The notes under the pieces: generated by a model
Databases searched by the model: none
Seen by the model: the letters and a program-made list of their open reading frames with translations, nothing else
What the model was told of the DNA's origin: nothing
Shown: in pieces, positions 42,643 to 51,865 of the stretch
Position numbering within the stretch: position 1 is the stretch's first letter
Layout: every line of letters starts with the position of its first letter
Position numbers and translations under genes: made by a program
Assembly: GCA_027449025.1 (NCBI GenBank)
Contig: DAIDMK010000001.1
Span: 1-64,000, forward strand
DNA length: 64,000 bases
Origin: Lutibacter sp.
GTDB lineage: Bacteria; Bacteroidota; Bacteroidia; Flavobacteriales; Flavobacteriaceae
Direction of reading: 5' to 3'

Positions 42643-44388
42643 ATGAAAAGCACCATAAAATTTAATAAAGTAACAGAACGATTACCAAAACATTTGCATC
42701 AGTTCATTGTGAAGCAACCTTATGCGGAATATACAGCCCAAAATCAGGCAGTATGGCGTTATGTGATGCGCATGAATATTGATTTTTTGAGTAAAGTGGC
42801 ACATGAATCGTATTTGGATGGCTTGAAAAAAACGGGTATTTCTGAAGAGGTTATTCCGAAAATGGAGGGAATGAACCGTATTTTAAAGGATATTGGCTGG
42901 GCGGCAGTTTCTGTTGATGGATTTATTCCTCCCAATGCTTTTATGGAGTTTCAGGCATACAATGTGCTGGTAATTGCTTCTGATATTAGAACGATTGACC
43001 ATCTTGAATATACACCGGCGCCCGATATTATCCACGAAGCCGCTGGTCACGCACCAATTATTGCCAATCCAGAATATGCCGAATATTTGCGCAGGTTTGG
43101 CGAAATTGGCTGCAAAGCAATTTCTTCTTCTGAAGATTACGAAATGTATGAAGCCATCAGATTGCTTTCTATTTTAAAGGAAGATCCAAATTCTTCAGAA
43201 GTTGAAATTGGAAAAGCCCAACAAAAAGTGGAAGATTTGCAAAATACTATGGGAGAGCTTTCTGAAATGGCTCAAATACGGAATTTGCATTGGTGGACAG
43301 TTGAATATGGCTTAATAGGGATATTGGAAAGTCCGAAAATATATGGCGCTGGATTGCTTTCATCCATCGGTGAAAGCAAAAAGTGCTTAACAAAAGAGGT
43401 TGAAAAAGTTCCTTATACTATAGAAGCAGCAACACAAAATTTCGACATTACCAAACCACAGCCACAACTATTTGTAACACCCGATTTCGCGCATTTAAGT
43501 TTTGTGCTCGAAGAATTCGCCAATAAAATGGCATTGAGAACTGGCGGATTATCAGGCATACAAAAGTTGATAAAATCTAAAAATATTGGCACAATTGAAT
43601 TGAGCACCGGACTTCAAATTTCGGGTGTTTTTTCCAATGTGATTGTGGATGGCAACAATAAACCCATTTACGTTCAAACTTCCGGCCCAACTGCTTTGGC
43701 GAGCAGGGACAAGGAATTAATTGGGCACGGAATCGATTATCATATGGAAGGTTTCGGAAGTCCATTAGGGAAATTAAAAGGTATCAACTTAGCGATTGAA
43801 GATATGTTCCCAAAAGACCTAGAGGTTTACGGAATTTATGAAGGCAAAAAAACAACCTTAATGTTTGAGGGAGATATCAAAGTGGAAGGTGAAGTAATTA
43901 CGGGAAAACGCGATATGAAAGGGAAGATTTTATTGATTTCTTTTAAAAATTGTATGGTAACGCATAACGATAAAGTGTTGTTTCGACCGGAATGGGGAAT
44001 TTATGATATGGCTGTGGGAAAAGACATCATTTCAGCCCATGCCGGACCGGCTTCCGTTAATTCGTTTAAGAATTTAGGAGAAGTTTCAACAACCAAAACA
44101 CATAAAATTTCGTATTCAGAAGAAGAAATTAAGTTGCATATAATGTATCAGGATATCGCTGAAATGAGAAAGAGTGGCGTATTGGATTTTCTGAAAATTA
44201 GCTTAATTTTTGAAAAATTAAAAGTAAATTTTACTTCAGATTGGTTATTGCCCTTAGAGATGTATGAACTTGTTTACCACATGGATACAAAAATGAAAAC
44301 TGAAATTCTAGCGTATTTAATAGCGCTTAAAAAAATTAAAAAGTACGAACAGCTTATCACTAATGGAATCCGTATTATTTCAAAATAG
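42643..44388 (+). CDS. Biopterin-dependent aromatic amino acid hydroxylase with long C-terminal extension
   Basis: 581 residues. The N-terminal about 300 residues match the phenylalanine-4-hydroxylase fold: iron ligands in DIIHEAAGHAPI (two His), the Glu ligand region around WWTVEYGLIG, and PDFAHLSFVLEEFANKMA. The remaining about 280 residues (TGLQISGVFSNVIVDGN, EGDIKVEGEVITGKRDMKG) form a separate β-rich region absent from bacterial PhhA. It probably hydroxylates Phe to Tyr (substrate inferred). The gene stands alone. Confidence 0.88.
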   Translation: MKSTIKFNKVTERLPKHLHQFIVKQPYAEYTAQNQAVWRYVMRMNIDFLSKVAHESYLDGLKKTGISEEVIPKMEGMNRILKDIGWAAVSVDGFIPPNAFMEFQAYNVLVIASDIRTIDHLEYTPAPDIIHEAAGHAPIIANPEYAEYLRRFGEIGCKAISSSEDYEMYEAIRLLSILKEDPNSSEVEIGKAQQKVEDLQNTMGELSEMAQIRNLHWWTVEYGLIGILESPKIYGAGLLSSIGESKKCLTKEVEKVPYTIEAATQNFDITKPQPQLFVTPDFAHLSFVLEEFANKMALRTGGLSGIQKLIKSKNIGTIELSTGLQISGVFSNVIVDGNNKPIYVQTSGPTALASRDKELIGHGIDYHMEGFGSPLGKLKGINLAIEDMFPKDLEVYGIYEGKKTTLMFEGDIKVEGEVITGKRDMKGKILLISFKNCMVTHNDKVLFRPEWGIYDMAVGKDIISAHAGPASVNSFKNLGEVSTTKTHKISYSEEEIKLHIMYQDIAEMRKSGVLDFLKISLIFEKLKVNFTSDWLLPLEMYELVYHMDTKMKTEILAYLIALKKIKKYEQLITNGIRIISK

Positions 44389-44424
44389 CGTAACTATAGT
44401 TACCTATGTGACATTATATTAAAT

Positions 44425-44432
44425 TACCTTTG
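44425..44432 (+). promoter_or_regulatory. Candidate -7 element for the rhodanese gene
   Basis: TACCTTTG matches TAnnTTTG, 23 bp before the ATG at 44456. Confidence 0.5.
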
Positions 44433-44455
44433 CCAAAATTTTAAAATTAAAAAAA

Positions 44456-44767
44456 ATGGGTTTTTTTGGAATGTTTGGTGGAGGAAATAGTAGTGCTTCA
44501 ATTGAAGAATATTTAAAAGAAGGTGCCGTTGTTATTGATGTAAGAACGGCAGAAGAGTTTAGAGAAGGGCACGTAAAAGGCTCAAAAAATATGGTGCTAA
44601 ATACCATTCCCACAAAAGTTTTAGAGATAAAAAAAATGAATAAAAAAGTGATTGCAGTTTGCAGAAGTGGTGCAAGAAGCGGACAGGCTGCTTCGTTTTT
44701 AAAACAACAAGGAATTGACGCCATTAACGGAGGTCAATGGCAAAGTGTAGCTAAAGTCTTGAAATAA
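44456..44767 (+). CDS. Rhodanese-like sulfurtransferase
   Basis: 103 residues, a single rhodanese domain. The active-site loop CRSGARS has Cys69, and the CH2A/B strands are VVIDVRTAEEFREGHVKGS. Single-domain rhodaneses carry persulfide sulfur; the acceptor is unknown here. A Gly-rich N-terminus (GFFGMFGGGNSS) precedes the domain. It ends in a strong terminator at 44791-44819. Confidence 0.93.
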   Translation: MGFFGMFGGGNSSASIEEYLKEGAVVIDVRTAEEFREGHVKGSKNMVLNTIPTKVLEIKKMNKKVIAVCRSGARSGQAASFLKQQGIDAINGGQWQSVAKVLK

Positions 44768-44790
44768 AGACCGATAACAGATATGACGAA

Positions 44791-44819
44791 AAGAAGAGGC
44801 AACCGCCTCTTCTTTTTTT
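44791..44819 (+). terminator. Terminator after the rhodanese gene
   Basis: AGAAGAGGC and GCCTCTTCT pair around AACC, followed by T7. Confidence 0.92.
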
Positions 44820-44838
44820 AACATAAATTTAACACACG

Positions 44839-44875
44839 GTTAGTTCGGAAGTAAACGAACTAACGTTTATTTTTG
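44839..44875 (+). promoter_or_regulatory. Palindromic operator overlapping the efflux operon promoter
   Basis: GTTAGTTCG (44839-44847) and CGAACTAAC (44856-44864) are perfect 9-bp inverted repeats with an 8-bp spacer. They are followed at once by TATTTTTG (44868-44875), a TAnnTTTG -7 element, and the ATG of the GbsR/MarR-type gene lies 16 bp further. This fits autorepression of the operon by its first gene product. Confidence 0.75.
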
Positions 44876-44891
44876 CCAAAATTTTCACAGT

Positions 44892-45404
44892 ATGATTAAT
44901 CAAAATAATTTGATGGCTGAAAAATTGGCTTTGGTTGAAGAACTTGGTGTTCATTTTGAGTCTTCTGATAATTTAGCGCCTTTAGCTTCCAGAATTTTTG
45001 TGTACTTAATATTAAATGGCATTGAGGGTGCAACTTTTGAGGAGCTTACAGAAAAATTGGAAGCAAGCAAAAGCTCAATTTCAACAAATTTACAATTGCT
45101 TCAATCTCTTGGAAGAATTACCTATTACACCAAGTGCGGTGATAGAAAACGCTATTTTAAAGTTTCCCAAAATCATATTATTTCAAGGTTAGACGAAAAA
45201 ATAGAGATGTGGACAAAAGATAAAAACAATCATCAAAAAATATATAATTATAAAAAAAAATTGTTTCAATTAAATAATAATTATGACGAAAATAATTTAA
45301 GCGTACAATTTAACAGACAATACATAGAATTTATTGATAAAATGATCGATAATTTAACTGAATTAAAACAAAACATACTAACCATTGTAAATCAAAAAGA
45401 ATAA
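44892..45404 (+). CDS. GbsR/MarR family transcriptional regulator
   Basis: 170 residues. A winged helix lies at about 25-100 (LNGIEGATFEELTEKLEASKSSISTNLQLLQSLG recognition region, then the wing ITYYTKCGDRKRYFKV), followed by a helical C-terminal part for dimerisation. It is the first gene of an RND efflux operon, its stop overlapping the adaptor start (TAATG). It likely represses the operon by binding the palindrome at 44839-44864; inducer unknown. Confidence 0.88.
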   Translation: MINQNNLMAEKLALVEELGVHFESSDNLAPLASRIFVYLILNGIEGATFEELTEKLEASKSSISTNLQLLQSLGRITYYTKCGDRKRYFKVSQNHIISRLDEKIEMWTKDKNNHQKIYNYKKKLFQLNNNYDENNLSVQFNRQYIEFIDKMIDNLTELKQNILTIVNQKE

Positions 45405-46498
45405 TGCTATCAATTAAAAACATCCTCAAATCTACATTCGCCATCTTGTTGGTTTTTTCAGCCGTCAGCTGTAAAAAAGATAAACCACAACAACAGGCAA
45501 AAGATCCAATTACGCTAAACGTCCAAAAAGTTAAAAAACAAGATGCCGTTGTTTATCAGCAATATTCGGCTAATTTGGAAGGACAACAAAATGTGGAAAT
45601 AAGGCCAAAAGTGACTGGTTTTATCCAAAAAATTTATATTGATGAAGGCCAGATTGTAAAAAAAGGACAACTTTTATTTAAATTGGAAACAGCAAAGCTA
45701 AGTCAGGATGCTTCAGCAGAAAAAGCCAAAGTGAAAGCAGCGCAGGTAGAGGTTGACCGATTGGTTCCTTTGGTAGAAAGAAACATCATCAGCAATGTTC
45801 AGCTAGAAACAGCCAAAGCAAATTTAGCCCAAGCAAAAAGCAATTACAACAGTATTATTGCAAATATCAATTACGCCAACATCACAAGTCCGGTGAATGG
45901 TGTTGTAGGAAGCCTTCCCTATAAAGAAGGCAGTTTGGTAAATATAGATATTATAGAGCCTTTAACCACTGTTTCGGATACTAAAAACATGAGGGTCTAT
46001 TTTTCCATGAATGAAAAAGAATTATTGGATTTCAGCAGAACTTTCAAAGGAAATACGATGCAGGAAAAAATAAACAATATTGCAGATGTTTCTCTTATTT
46101 TGGTTGATAATTCAATTTATGAACATAGCGGTAAAATTGAAACTATTAATGGCTTAATAAATAAAAGAACTGGCAGTACAGAAATTAGAGCCACTTTCCA
46201 AAATCCGGAAGGAATTTTAAGAAGCGGTGGAAGCGGGATAGTTCAAATTCCATTTTCAGAAAAAAATATTGTTTTGGTGCCGCAGGTTGCCGTTTTTGAA
46301 ATGCAGGGAAAAAAGATAGTTTATTTGGTTGGGAAAGACAATAAGGTGGAATCACGTGTAATAGACACGAAAGGAACTTTGGATTTAGATTTTATCGTTT
46401 CTGGCGGGATTAAAGAAGGGGATTTGCTTGTGGTGGAAGGTGTTTCAAAACTTACTGAAGGCCAGGAAATTATTCCGAATGTTACCGCTAAAAAATAA
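45404..46498 (+). CDS. RND efflux periplasmic adaptor (membrane fusion protein)
   Basis: 364 residues. A lipobox (FSAVSC, Cys about 23) anchors it in the membrane. The lipoyl-like halves are seen in VEIRPKVTGFIQKIYIDEGQIVKKGQLLFKL and NITSPVNGVVGSLPYKEGSLV, with an α-hairpin between them (AKVKAAQVEVDRLVPLVERN). The family is AcrA/MexA-like. It bridges the pump and the outer-membrane channel encoded downstream. Confidence 0.95.
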   Translation: MLSIKNILKSTFAILLVFSAVSCKKDKPQQQAKDPITLNVQKVKKQDAVVYQQYSANLEGQQNVEIRPKVTGFIQKIYIDEGQIVKKGQLLFKLETAKLSQDASAEKAKVKAAQVEVDRLVPLVERNIISNVQLETAKANLAQAKSNYNSIIANINYANITSPVNGVVGSLPYKEGSLVNIDIIEPLTTVSDTKNMRVYFSMNEKELLDFSRTFKGNTMQEKINNIADVSLILVDNSIYEHSGKIETINGLINKRTGSTEIRATFQNPEGILRSGGSGIVQIPFSEKNIVLVPQVAVFEMQGKKIVYLVGKDNKVESRVIDTKGTLDLDFIVSGGIKEGDLLVVEGVSKLTEGQEIIPNVTAKK

Positions 46499-46538
46499 TC
46501 AAAATAGGCTAAAATATCAATCCGATAATTTTTAAATT

Positions 46539-49500
46539 ATGATAAAAAAATTTATTGACAGACCCGTTTTGTCAACAGTAATTTCCATTTTAATAACCAT
46601 TGTAGGGGTATTGGGATTAATGTCGCTACCCATTGAGCAATATCCGGATATTGCGCCGCCAACAGTTCAAGTAAGTGCCACTTATATTGGCGCAAATGCT
46701 GAAACAGTGCTAAACAGTGTTGTAATTCCCTTGGAAGAAGAAATAAATGGTGTAGAAGGAATGACCTATATGTCTTCTACAGCCAGTAACAGTGGTGCAG
46801 CAAGCATCAGTGTGTTTTTTGAACAAGGCATAAATGCCGATATTGCTGCGGTTAATGTTCAAAACCGAGTTTCAAGAGCCACCAGTAAATTACCTTCTGT
46901 AGTCATACAGACAGGTGTTACTACTATTAAAAAACAAACTAGCGCATTGCTGTATTTCTCTTTGTTTTCTGACAATAAAGAATATGATGAAACTTTTGTC
47001 CAGAATTATGCAAAAATAAATATTGTTCCGCTATTGCAAAGGATAAAAGGAGTAGGACAGGTAAATATTTTTGGAGCAAAAGATTATTCCATGCGTATTT
47101 GGATCGATCCCCAAAAGATGGCGATGTACAATATTGTGCCGTCGGATATTCAGGCAGCGCTACTAGAACAAAACATTGAGGCTGCACCAGGTAAATTTGG
47201 TGAAAATGCAGAGGGTATTTATGAATACACCATGAAGTATAAAGGCCGATTATCGCAAGTTTCCGAATACGAAAATATAATTATAAGATCCGAAGGGAAT
47301 GGAGAGTTTTTGAGACTTAAAGATGTTGCTAACATAGAATTAGGTGCGTTTAACTACACTTCCAAAAACATGGGAATGGGGAAACCAGGTGTATCTGGAG
47401 GTATTTTTCAAACTCCGGGATCAAACGCACAAGAAGTTACCGAAGAGGTGATGAAAATATTGGAAGAAGCCAAAAAGGATTTTCCAAAAGGGCTAGATTA
47501 TGTGGTCCCATTTAACGTAAATACTTTTTTAGATGCTTCCATAGAGAAAGTGGTGACTACTTTGCTGGAAGCTTTTGTATTGGTATTTTTGGTGGTATTT
47601 GTTTTTCTTCAGGACTTTAGGTCTACATTAATTCCGGTTATAGCTGTTCCTGTTGCCATTATTGGAACTTTTTTCTTTATGAACTTGTTTGGGTATTCCA
47701 TCAATATGTTAACGCTTTTTGCCATTGTGCTTTCTATTGGAATTGTGGTTGATGACGCCATTGTGGTGGTAGAAGCGGTGCATGCTAAATTGGATCAAGG
47801 CGCAAAATCAAGTAAACAAGCCACCGTTTCGGCTATGAGTGAAATTACAGGCGCTATTATATCTATCACGCTGGTGATGTCGGCAGTATTTTTGCCAGTT
47901 ACTTTTATTAAGGGGTCTTCAGGTATTTTTTACCAGCAGTTTGCCATCACTTTAGCCATTGCTATTTTAATTTCAGCCGTAAATGCTTTGACTTTAAGTC
48001 CGGCATTGTGTGCTTTATTTTTAAAACCCCATAAGGAATCGGAGCATGAAAAAACCAAGCTAAAAGAAAAATTTAAAATGGCTTTTAATACAAGTTTTGA
48101 TACCATGCAAGGTAAATACAACCGAATTTTGACAGTATTAATGAAGCGAAAATGGATAACCGGTATTATTTTATTATTGGCTACGGTTGGATCCTTTTAC
48201 TTGTTTAAGGTTACGCCATCGGGTTTTATTCCTTCAGAAGACAGAGGAATTATTATGGCTGATATTTCTTTGCCACCAGGATCAACATTAGAACAAACCC
48301 AAAAAATTGTAAATAACCTCGATTCTATTATAAACTCCATGGATGTTGTTGAAGCCAGATTGAATGTGGTTGGTTTTAGTTTGCTGAATGGCGTTAACGG
48401 AGGGTCTTATGCTTTTGCCATTGTGAAGTTAAAGGATTGGGGCGAAAGAAAAGATAAAAACCAATCGGTTGATGCCGTAGTTGGACAACTTTTTGCAAAA
48501 ACAGCCGAAATTAAAGATGCAAAATTAATCTTTTTTACACCGCCAAGTGTTCAGGGTTTTGGGTCGTCGGATGGATTTGAGTTCAAATTGCAAAGCAAAG
48601 GAGATGATTCTTGGACAGAAATGGGAAATGTTTCTGGTCAATTTCTTCAGGAATTAAATAAAAGACCCGAAATTCAATATGCGATGATGAGTTTTAATCC
48701 TAACTTTCCTCAATATCAATTGGACATCAATATTGAGAAAATTAAAGATGCGGGTTTAACGGTAAGCGATATATTTAATACACTTCAGGGATATTATGGC
48801 GGATTATATACCACCGATTTTAACCGATTTGGAAAGCAATATCGTGTGATGATTCAGGCAAAACCAGAAGATAGGGCAACTGCTGAAACTTTAAACAATA
48901 TTTTTATCAGAAACAACAATAATGAATCTGTGGCAATTAGCCAGTTTGTAAGTTTAGAAAGAATATATGGGCCAGAATTTGTGTCGCGTTACAACCTTTT
49001 AAATGCGATTGCAATTACAGGTAAATCGAATCCAGGATATAGTACAGGAGATGCTATTAAGGCGGTAGAAGAAGTTGCCTCACAGCATTTGCCAAAAAAT
49101 TATGGCTATGAATTTTCAGGGATGACGCGTGAAGAAATTTTAGCGGGAGGACAAGCAATTTGGGTATTTTTATTGAGTTTAATATTTGTTTATTTCTTGT
49201 TGGCTGCACAATATGAAAGTTATATTCTGCCACTTTCGGTATTGTTTTCATTGCCTGTTGGAGTGGCTGGTGCAATCGGATTTATAAATTTAGCTGGATT
49301 GGAAAATAATATTTATTTTCAGATAACATTAATTATGCTGATTGGCTTGTTGGCTAAAAATGCCATTTTAATTGTGGAATTTGCCTTGCAGCGAAGACGT
49401 CACGGTATGTCTCTGTACGAATCTGCAATTCAAGGCGCCAAAGCACGTTTGCGACCAATTATTATGACATCATTTGCCTTTATTTTTGGAATGTTGCCTT

Positions 49501-49682
49501 TAGTGTTGGCAGGAGGTGTGGGCGCTGTCGGAAACCGATCTATAGGAACAGGGGCAGCCGGCGGCATGTTAATAGGAACCATGGTTGGTGTACTGGTAAT
49601 TCCGGTGTTGTTCGTTATTTTCCAAAGTTTACAGGAACTTATCGGAAAAAAACCAAGTGTAGATGATCCTGAAATTTTATAA
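46539..49682 (+). CDS. RND multidrug efflux permease (HAE-1 family)
   Basis: 1047 residues, the usual AcrB length with 12 membrane helices and two large periplasmic loops. The N-terminus MIKKFIDRPVLSTVISILI and the helix-4 proton relay region (GIVVDDAIVVVEAV, with two Asp) are typical of hydrophobic/amphiphilic efflux type 1 pumps. Other landmarks are GYSINMLTLFAIVLSIG and RLRPIIMTSFAFIFGMLPL. It exports drugs, dyes or detergents using proton motive force; the substrate range cannot be told. Confidence 0.96.
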   Translation: MIKKFIDRPVLSTVISILITIVGVLGLMSLPIEQYPDIAPPTVQVSATYIGANAETVLNSVVIPLEEEINGVEGMTYMSSTASNSGAASISVFFEQGINADIAAVNVQNRVSRATSKLPSVVIQTGVTTIKKQTSALLYFSLFSDNKEYDETFVQNYAKINIVPLLQRIKGVGQVNIFGAKDYSMRIWIDPQKMAMYNIVPSDIQAALLEQNIEAAPGKFGENAEGIYEYTMKYKGRLSQVSEYENIIIRSEGNGEFLRLKDVANIELGAFNYTSKNMGMGKPGVSGGIFQTPGSNAQEVTEEVMKILEEAKKDFPKGLDYVVPFNVNTFLDASIEKVVTTLLEAFVLVFLVVFVFLQDFRSTLIPVIAVPVAIIGTFFFMNLFGYSINMLTLFAIVLSIGIVVDDAIVVVEAVHAKLDQGAKSSKQATVSAMSEITGAIISITLVMSAVFLPVTFIKGSSGIFYQQFAITLAIAILISAVNALTLSPALCALFLKPHKESEHEKTKLKEKFKMAFNTSFDTMQGKYNRILTVLMKRKWITGIILLLATVGSFYLFKVTPSGFIPSEDRGIIMADISLPPGSTLEQTQKIVNNLDSIINSMDVVEARLNVVGFSLLNGVNGGSYAFAIVKLKDWGERKDKNQSVDAVVGQLFAKTAEIKDAKLIFFTPPSVQGFGSSDGFEFKLQSKGDDSWTEMGNVSGQFLQELNKRPEIQYAMMSFNPNFPQYQLDINIEKIKDAGLTVSDIFNTLQGYYGGLYTTDFNRFGKQYRVMIQAKPEDRATAETLNNIFIRNNNNESVAISQFVSLERIYGPEFVSRYNLLNAIAITGKSNPGYSTGDAIKAVEEVASQHLPKNYGYEFSGMTREEILAGGQAIWVFLLSLIFVYFLLAAQYESYILPLSVLFSLPVGVAGAIGFINLAGLENNIYFQITLIMLIGLLAKNAILIVEFALQRRRHGMSLYESAIQGAKARLRPIIMTSFAFIFGMLPLVLAGGVGAVGNRSIGTGAAGGMLIGTMVGVLVIPVLFVIFQSLQELIGKKPSVDDPEIL

Positions 49683-49693
49683 AAATATTGAAA

Positions 49694-51061
49694 ATGAAAA
49701 AACAACATATATCAAAATTAGCTATTATAGTAATTTCAGCAGCATTGTTGCAGTCGTGTTTTGTGGCTAAAAATTATGAAAGCCCAGAAGTTAAAACCGA
49801 CAGTCTTTTCCGAACGACACAAACGCTAGATAGTGCTTCGATAGCAGCTGTTTCCTGGGATAAATTATTTACTGATCCCATTTTACAGCAATATATCAAC
49901 CAAGGGTTGGTACATAATTACGACATAAAAATTGCGCTTCAAAATTTAAGGGCTGCAGAAGAAAATATGAAGCAGGGTAAAGCAGGCTATTTACCTACTT
50001 TATATGGCAATGCGAGTTGGTTGCGCCAAGATTTTGACCAAAGTAATTTTGAACAGTTTGAATTTTCTGGAAACCTTTCTTGGGAAGCTGATATTTGGGG
50101 GAAAATAAGAAGCAATAAAAGAGCTTCTGTTGCTGCTTATTTACAGACTGTTTCGGCGCAACAAGCCATTCAAACACAGTTGGTGGCAAACATCGCTTCA
50201 ACATATTTTCAGTTGTTGGCATTGGATGCGCAAGTGAAAGTGGCAGAAGAAACTTTAATTAACAGGGTGGAAAGCATTGAAACAATAAAGGCTTTAAAAA
50301 CTGCCGGAATTGTGAATGAAGTTTCCGTAAAACAAACCGAAGCCCAAAAATATGCCACGGAAATTATTTTGAAAGATTTAAAATACAGCGTGAAAATTGC
50401 TGAAAATACCTTGAGTATTTTGCTTGGAAAAACACCGCAAACTATTGAAAGAGGACTTTTTGAATCACAGGAGATAAGGGCAGACATAGAAGTTGGAATT
50501 CCAGCCTTGTTATTAAGCAGAAGACCAGACGTGGTTTCAGCCGAATTAAATTTTAGGCAGTCTTTTGAACTGACAAATGTGGCTCGAAGCAATTTTTATC
50601 CTTCTTTAATGATCAACGCTTCGGGCGGATTCCAAAGTTTGGAAATTAAGGACTGGTTTAACGCAAACTCACTTTTTTCTTCTGTTTTTACTAGTTTAAC
50701 GCAGCCAATTTTAAACCAGAGAAAAGTAAAAACAGGCTATAATATTGCCAAAGCAAATCAGCAAAAAGCGTATTTGCAATTTGAGCAAACTTTATTATTG
50801 GCAGGAAAAGAAGTTTCAGATGCCTTGGCAGATTATGAAAATGAATCAGAAAAATTAACAATAAGAGCCCATAAATTGGATGCATTGAAAAAGGCAGCCA
50901 CCTATTCCGATGAATTATTACAATATGGACTGATAAATTATTTGGATGTTTTAACAGCAAAAGACGATGCGTTAAGAACTGAATTAGAATTAATTAACAA
51001 CAAATATCGTCAGGTGTATGCCGTCATTAATTTATACAAAGCTTTGGGTGGTGGTTATTAA
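49694..51061 (+). CDS. NodT-type outer-membrane efflux lipoprotein (TolC family)
   Basis: 455 residues from the ATG at 49694 (a TTG 6 bp earlier is possible). A lipobox LLQSC (Cys20) marks the NodT/OprM subfamily. Helical hairpins such as LRAAEENMKQGKAGYLPTLYG and the loop IPALLLSRRPDVVSAE are signature elements. It forms the exit duct for the upstream pump and ends the operon before a terminator. Confidence 0.94.
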   Translation: MKKQHISKLAIIVISAALLQSCFVAKNYESPEVKTDSLFRTTQTLDSASIAAVSWDKLFTDPILQQYINQGLVHNYDIKIALQNLRAAEENMKQGKAGYLPTLYGNASWLRQDFDQSNFEQFEFSGNLSWEADIWGKIRSNKRASVAAYLQTVSAQQAIQTQLVANIASTYFQLLALDAQVKVAEETLINRVESIETIKALKTAGIVNEVSVKQTEAQKYATEIILKDLKYSVKIAENTLSILLGKTPQTIERGLFESQEIRADIEVGIPALLLSRRPDVVSAELNFRQSFELTNVARSNFYPSLMINASGGFQSLEIKDWFNANSLFSSVFTSLTQPILNQRKVKTGYNIAKANQQKAYLQFEQTLLLAGKEVSDALADYENESEKLTIRAHKLDALKKAATYSDELLQYGLINYLDVLTAKDDALRTELELINNKYRQVYAVINLYKALGGGY

Positions 51062-51094
51062 AATTTAGGAGTAAAATATATTTTTGATAATGAT

Positions 51095-51129
51095 AAAAGA
51101 AGGAATTACTATAGTGATTCCTTCTTTTT
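51095..51129 (+). terminator. Terminator of the RND efflux operon
   Basis: AAAAGAAGGAATTACT and AGTGATTCCTTCTTTT pair with one G-U, followed by T. It lies 34 bp after the NodT-type gene. Confidence 0.88.
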
Positions 51130-51162
51130 GGAATTTTATCCATAAAAAGATGCGCTAAAGGA

Positions 51163-51813
51163 TTAAATAAGATTGTGTTTTCTAGCTTTTGAAACCGCCT
51201 CCATTTTATTGTGAACCTGTAATTTTTTGTAAATATTTTCTATATGTTTTCTAACTGTTGAAGGAGAAATAATTAAATTGTCGGCTATTTCATTATAATT
51301 TAAACCTTTACTTAAGTGTTCCAAAATTTCGTTTTCCCTTGTAGTAAGTTTTATTTTTTCCAATTCATTTTTAGGGATTGTAAATACAGGATTACGTAAA
51401 AGGTTGAGTGTTTTTAATGCGATACTTGACGTCATTGGTGCACCGCCATTTATGACATCTAAAATACAATTATGTAAACTTTCTGCATCTATTTCTTTAA
51501 GCAAATATCCATTTGCACCGGCTTTAATAGCATTAAATATATTTTCATCATCATCAAAAACAGTGAGCATAATTATTTTAATGTGAGGATATTTAGATTT
51601 TATAATTTCGGTTGCCGTTATACCATCCATTTCAGGCATTTGTATGTCCATTAATATAACATCAATATTATGATTTACCTCTAATTTTCCAATCAATTCT
51701 GCACCATTATTGCCTTTAAACTTAAAATCTAAATCTTTAAAAAAAGACAGCTTTTCTATAACAGCTTTTGCTAAAAAACTATTATCTTCTGCAATGGCTA
51801 TTTTTAGGTTCAT
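51163..51813 (-). CDS. LuxR/NarL family response regulator
   Basis: 216 residues. The receiver has the acidic pair (IAIAEDNSF), phospho-Asp in VILMDIQMPEMDG and Lys in GYLLKEI. The LuxR helix-turn-helix is complete: LTTRENEILEHLSKGLNYNE and SPSTVRKHIENIYKKL. It lies 52 bp downstream of a TPR kinase gene on the same strand and is its probable partner. Confidence 0.94.
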   Translation of the reverse strand: MNLKIAIAEDNSFLAKAVIEKLSFFKDLDFKFKGNNGAELIGKLEVNHNIDVILMDIQMPEMDGITATEIIKSKYPHIKIIMLTVFDDDENIFNAIKAGANGYLLKEIDAESLHNCILDVINGGAPMTSSIALKTLNLLRNPVFTIPKNELEKIKLTTRENEILEHLSKGLNYNEIADNLIISPSTVRKHIENIYKKLQVHNKMEAVSKARKHNLI

Positions 51814-51865
51814 AATATTTGATTTATTTAGTATTTGTAAATTTAATTAGAAATACTTTGCAAAA

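Noticed and set aside
44892-51061. Efflux operon as a novel defence or secretion system
   Set aside because: Regulator, adaptor, HAE-1 pump and NodT channel form a standard RND operon.
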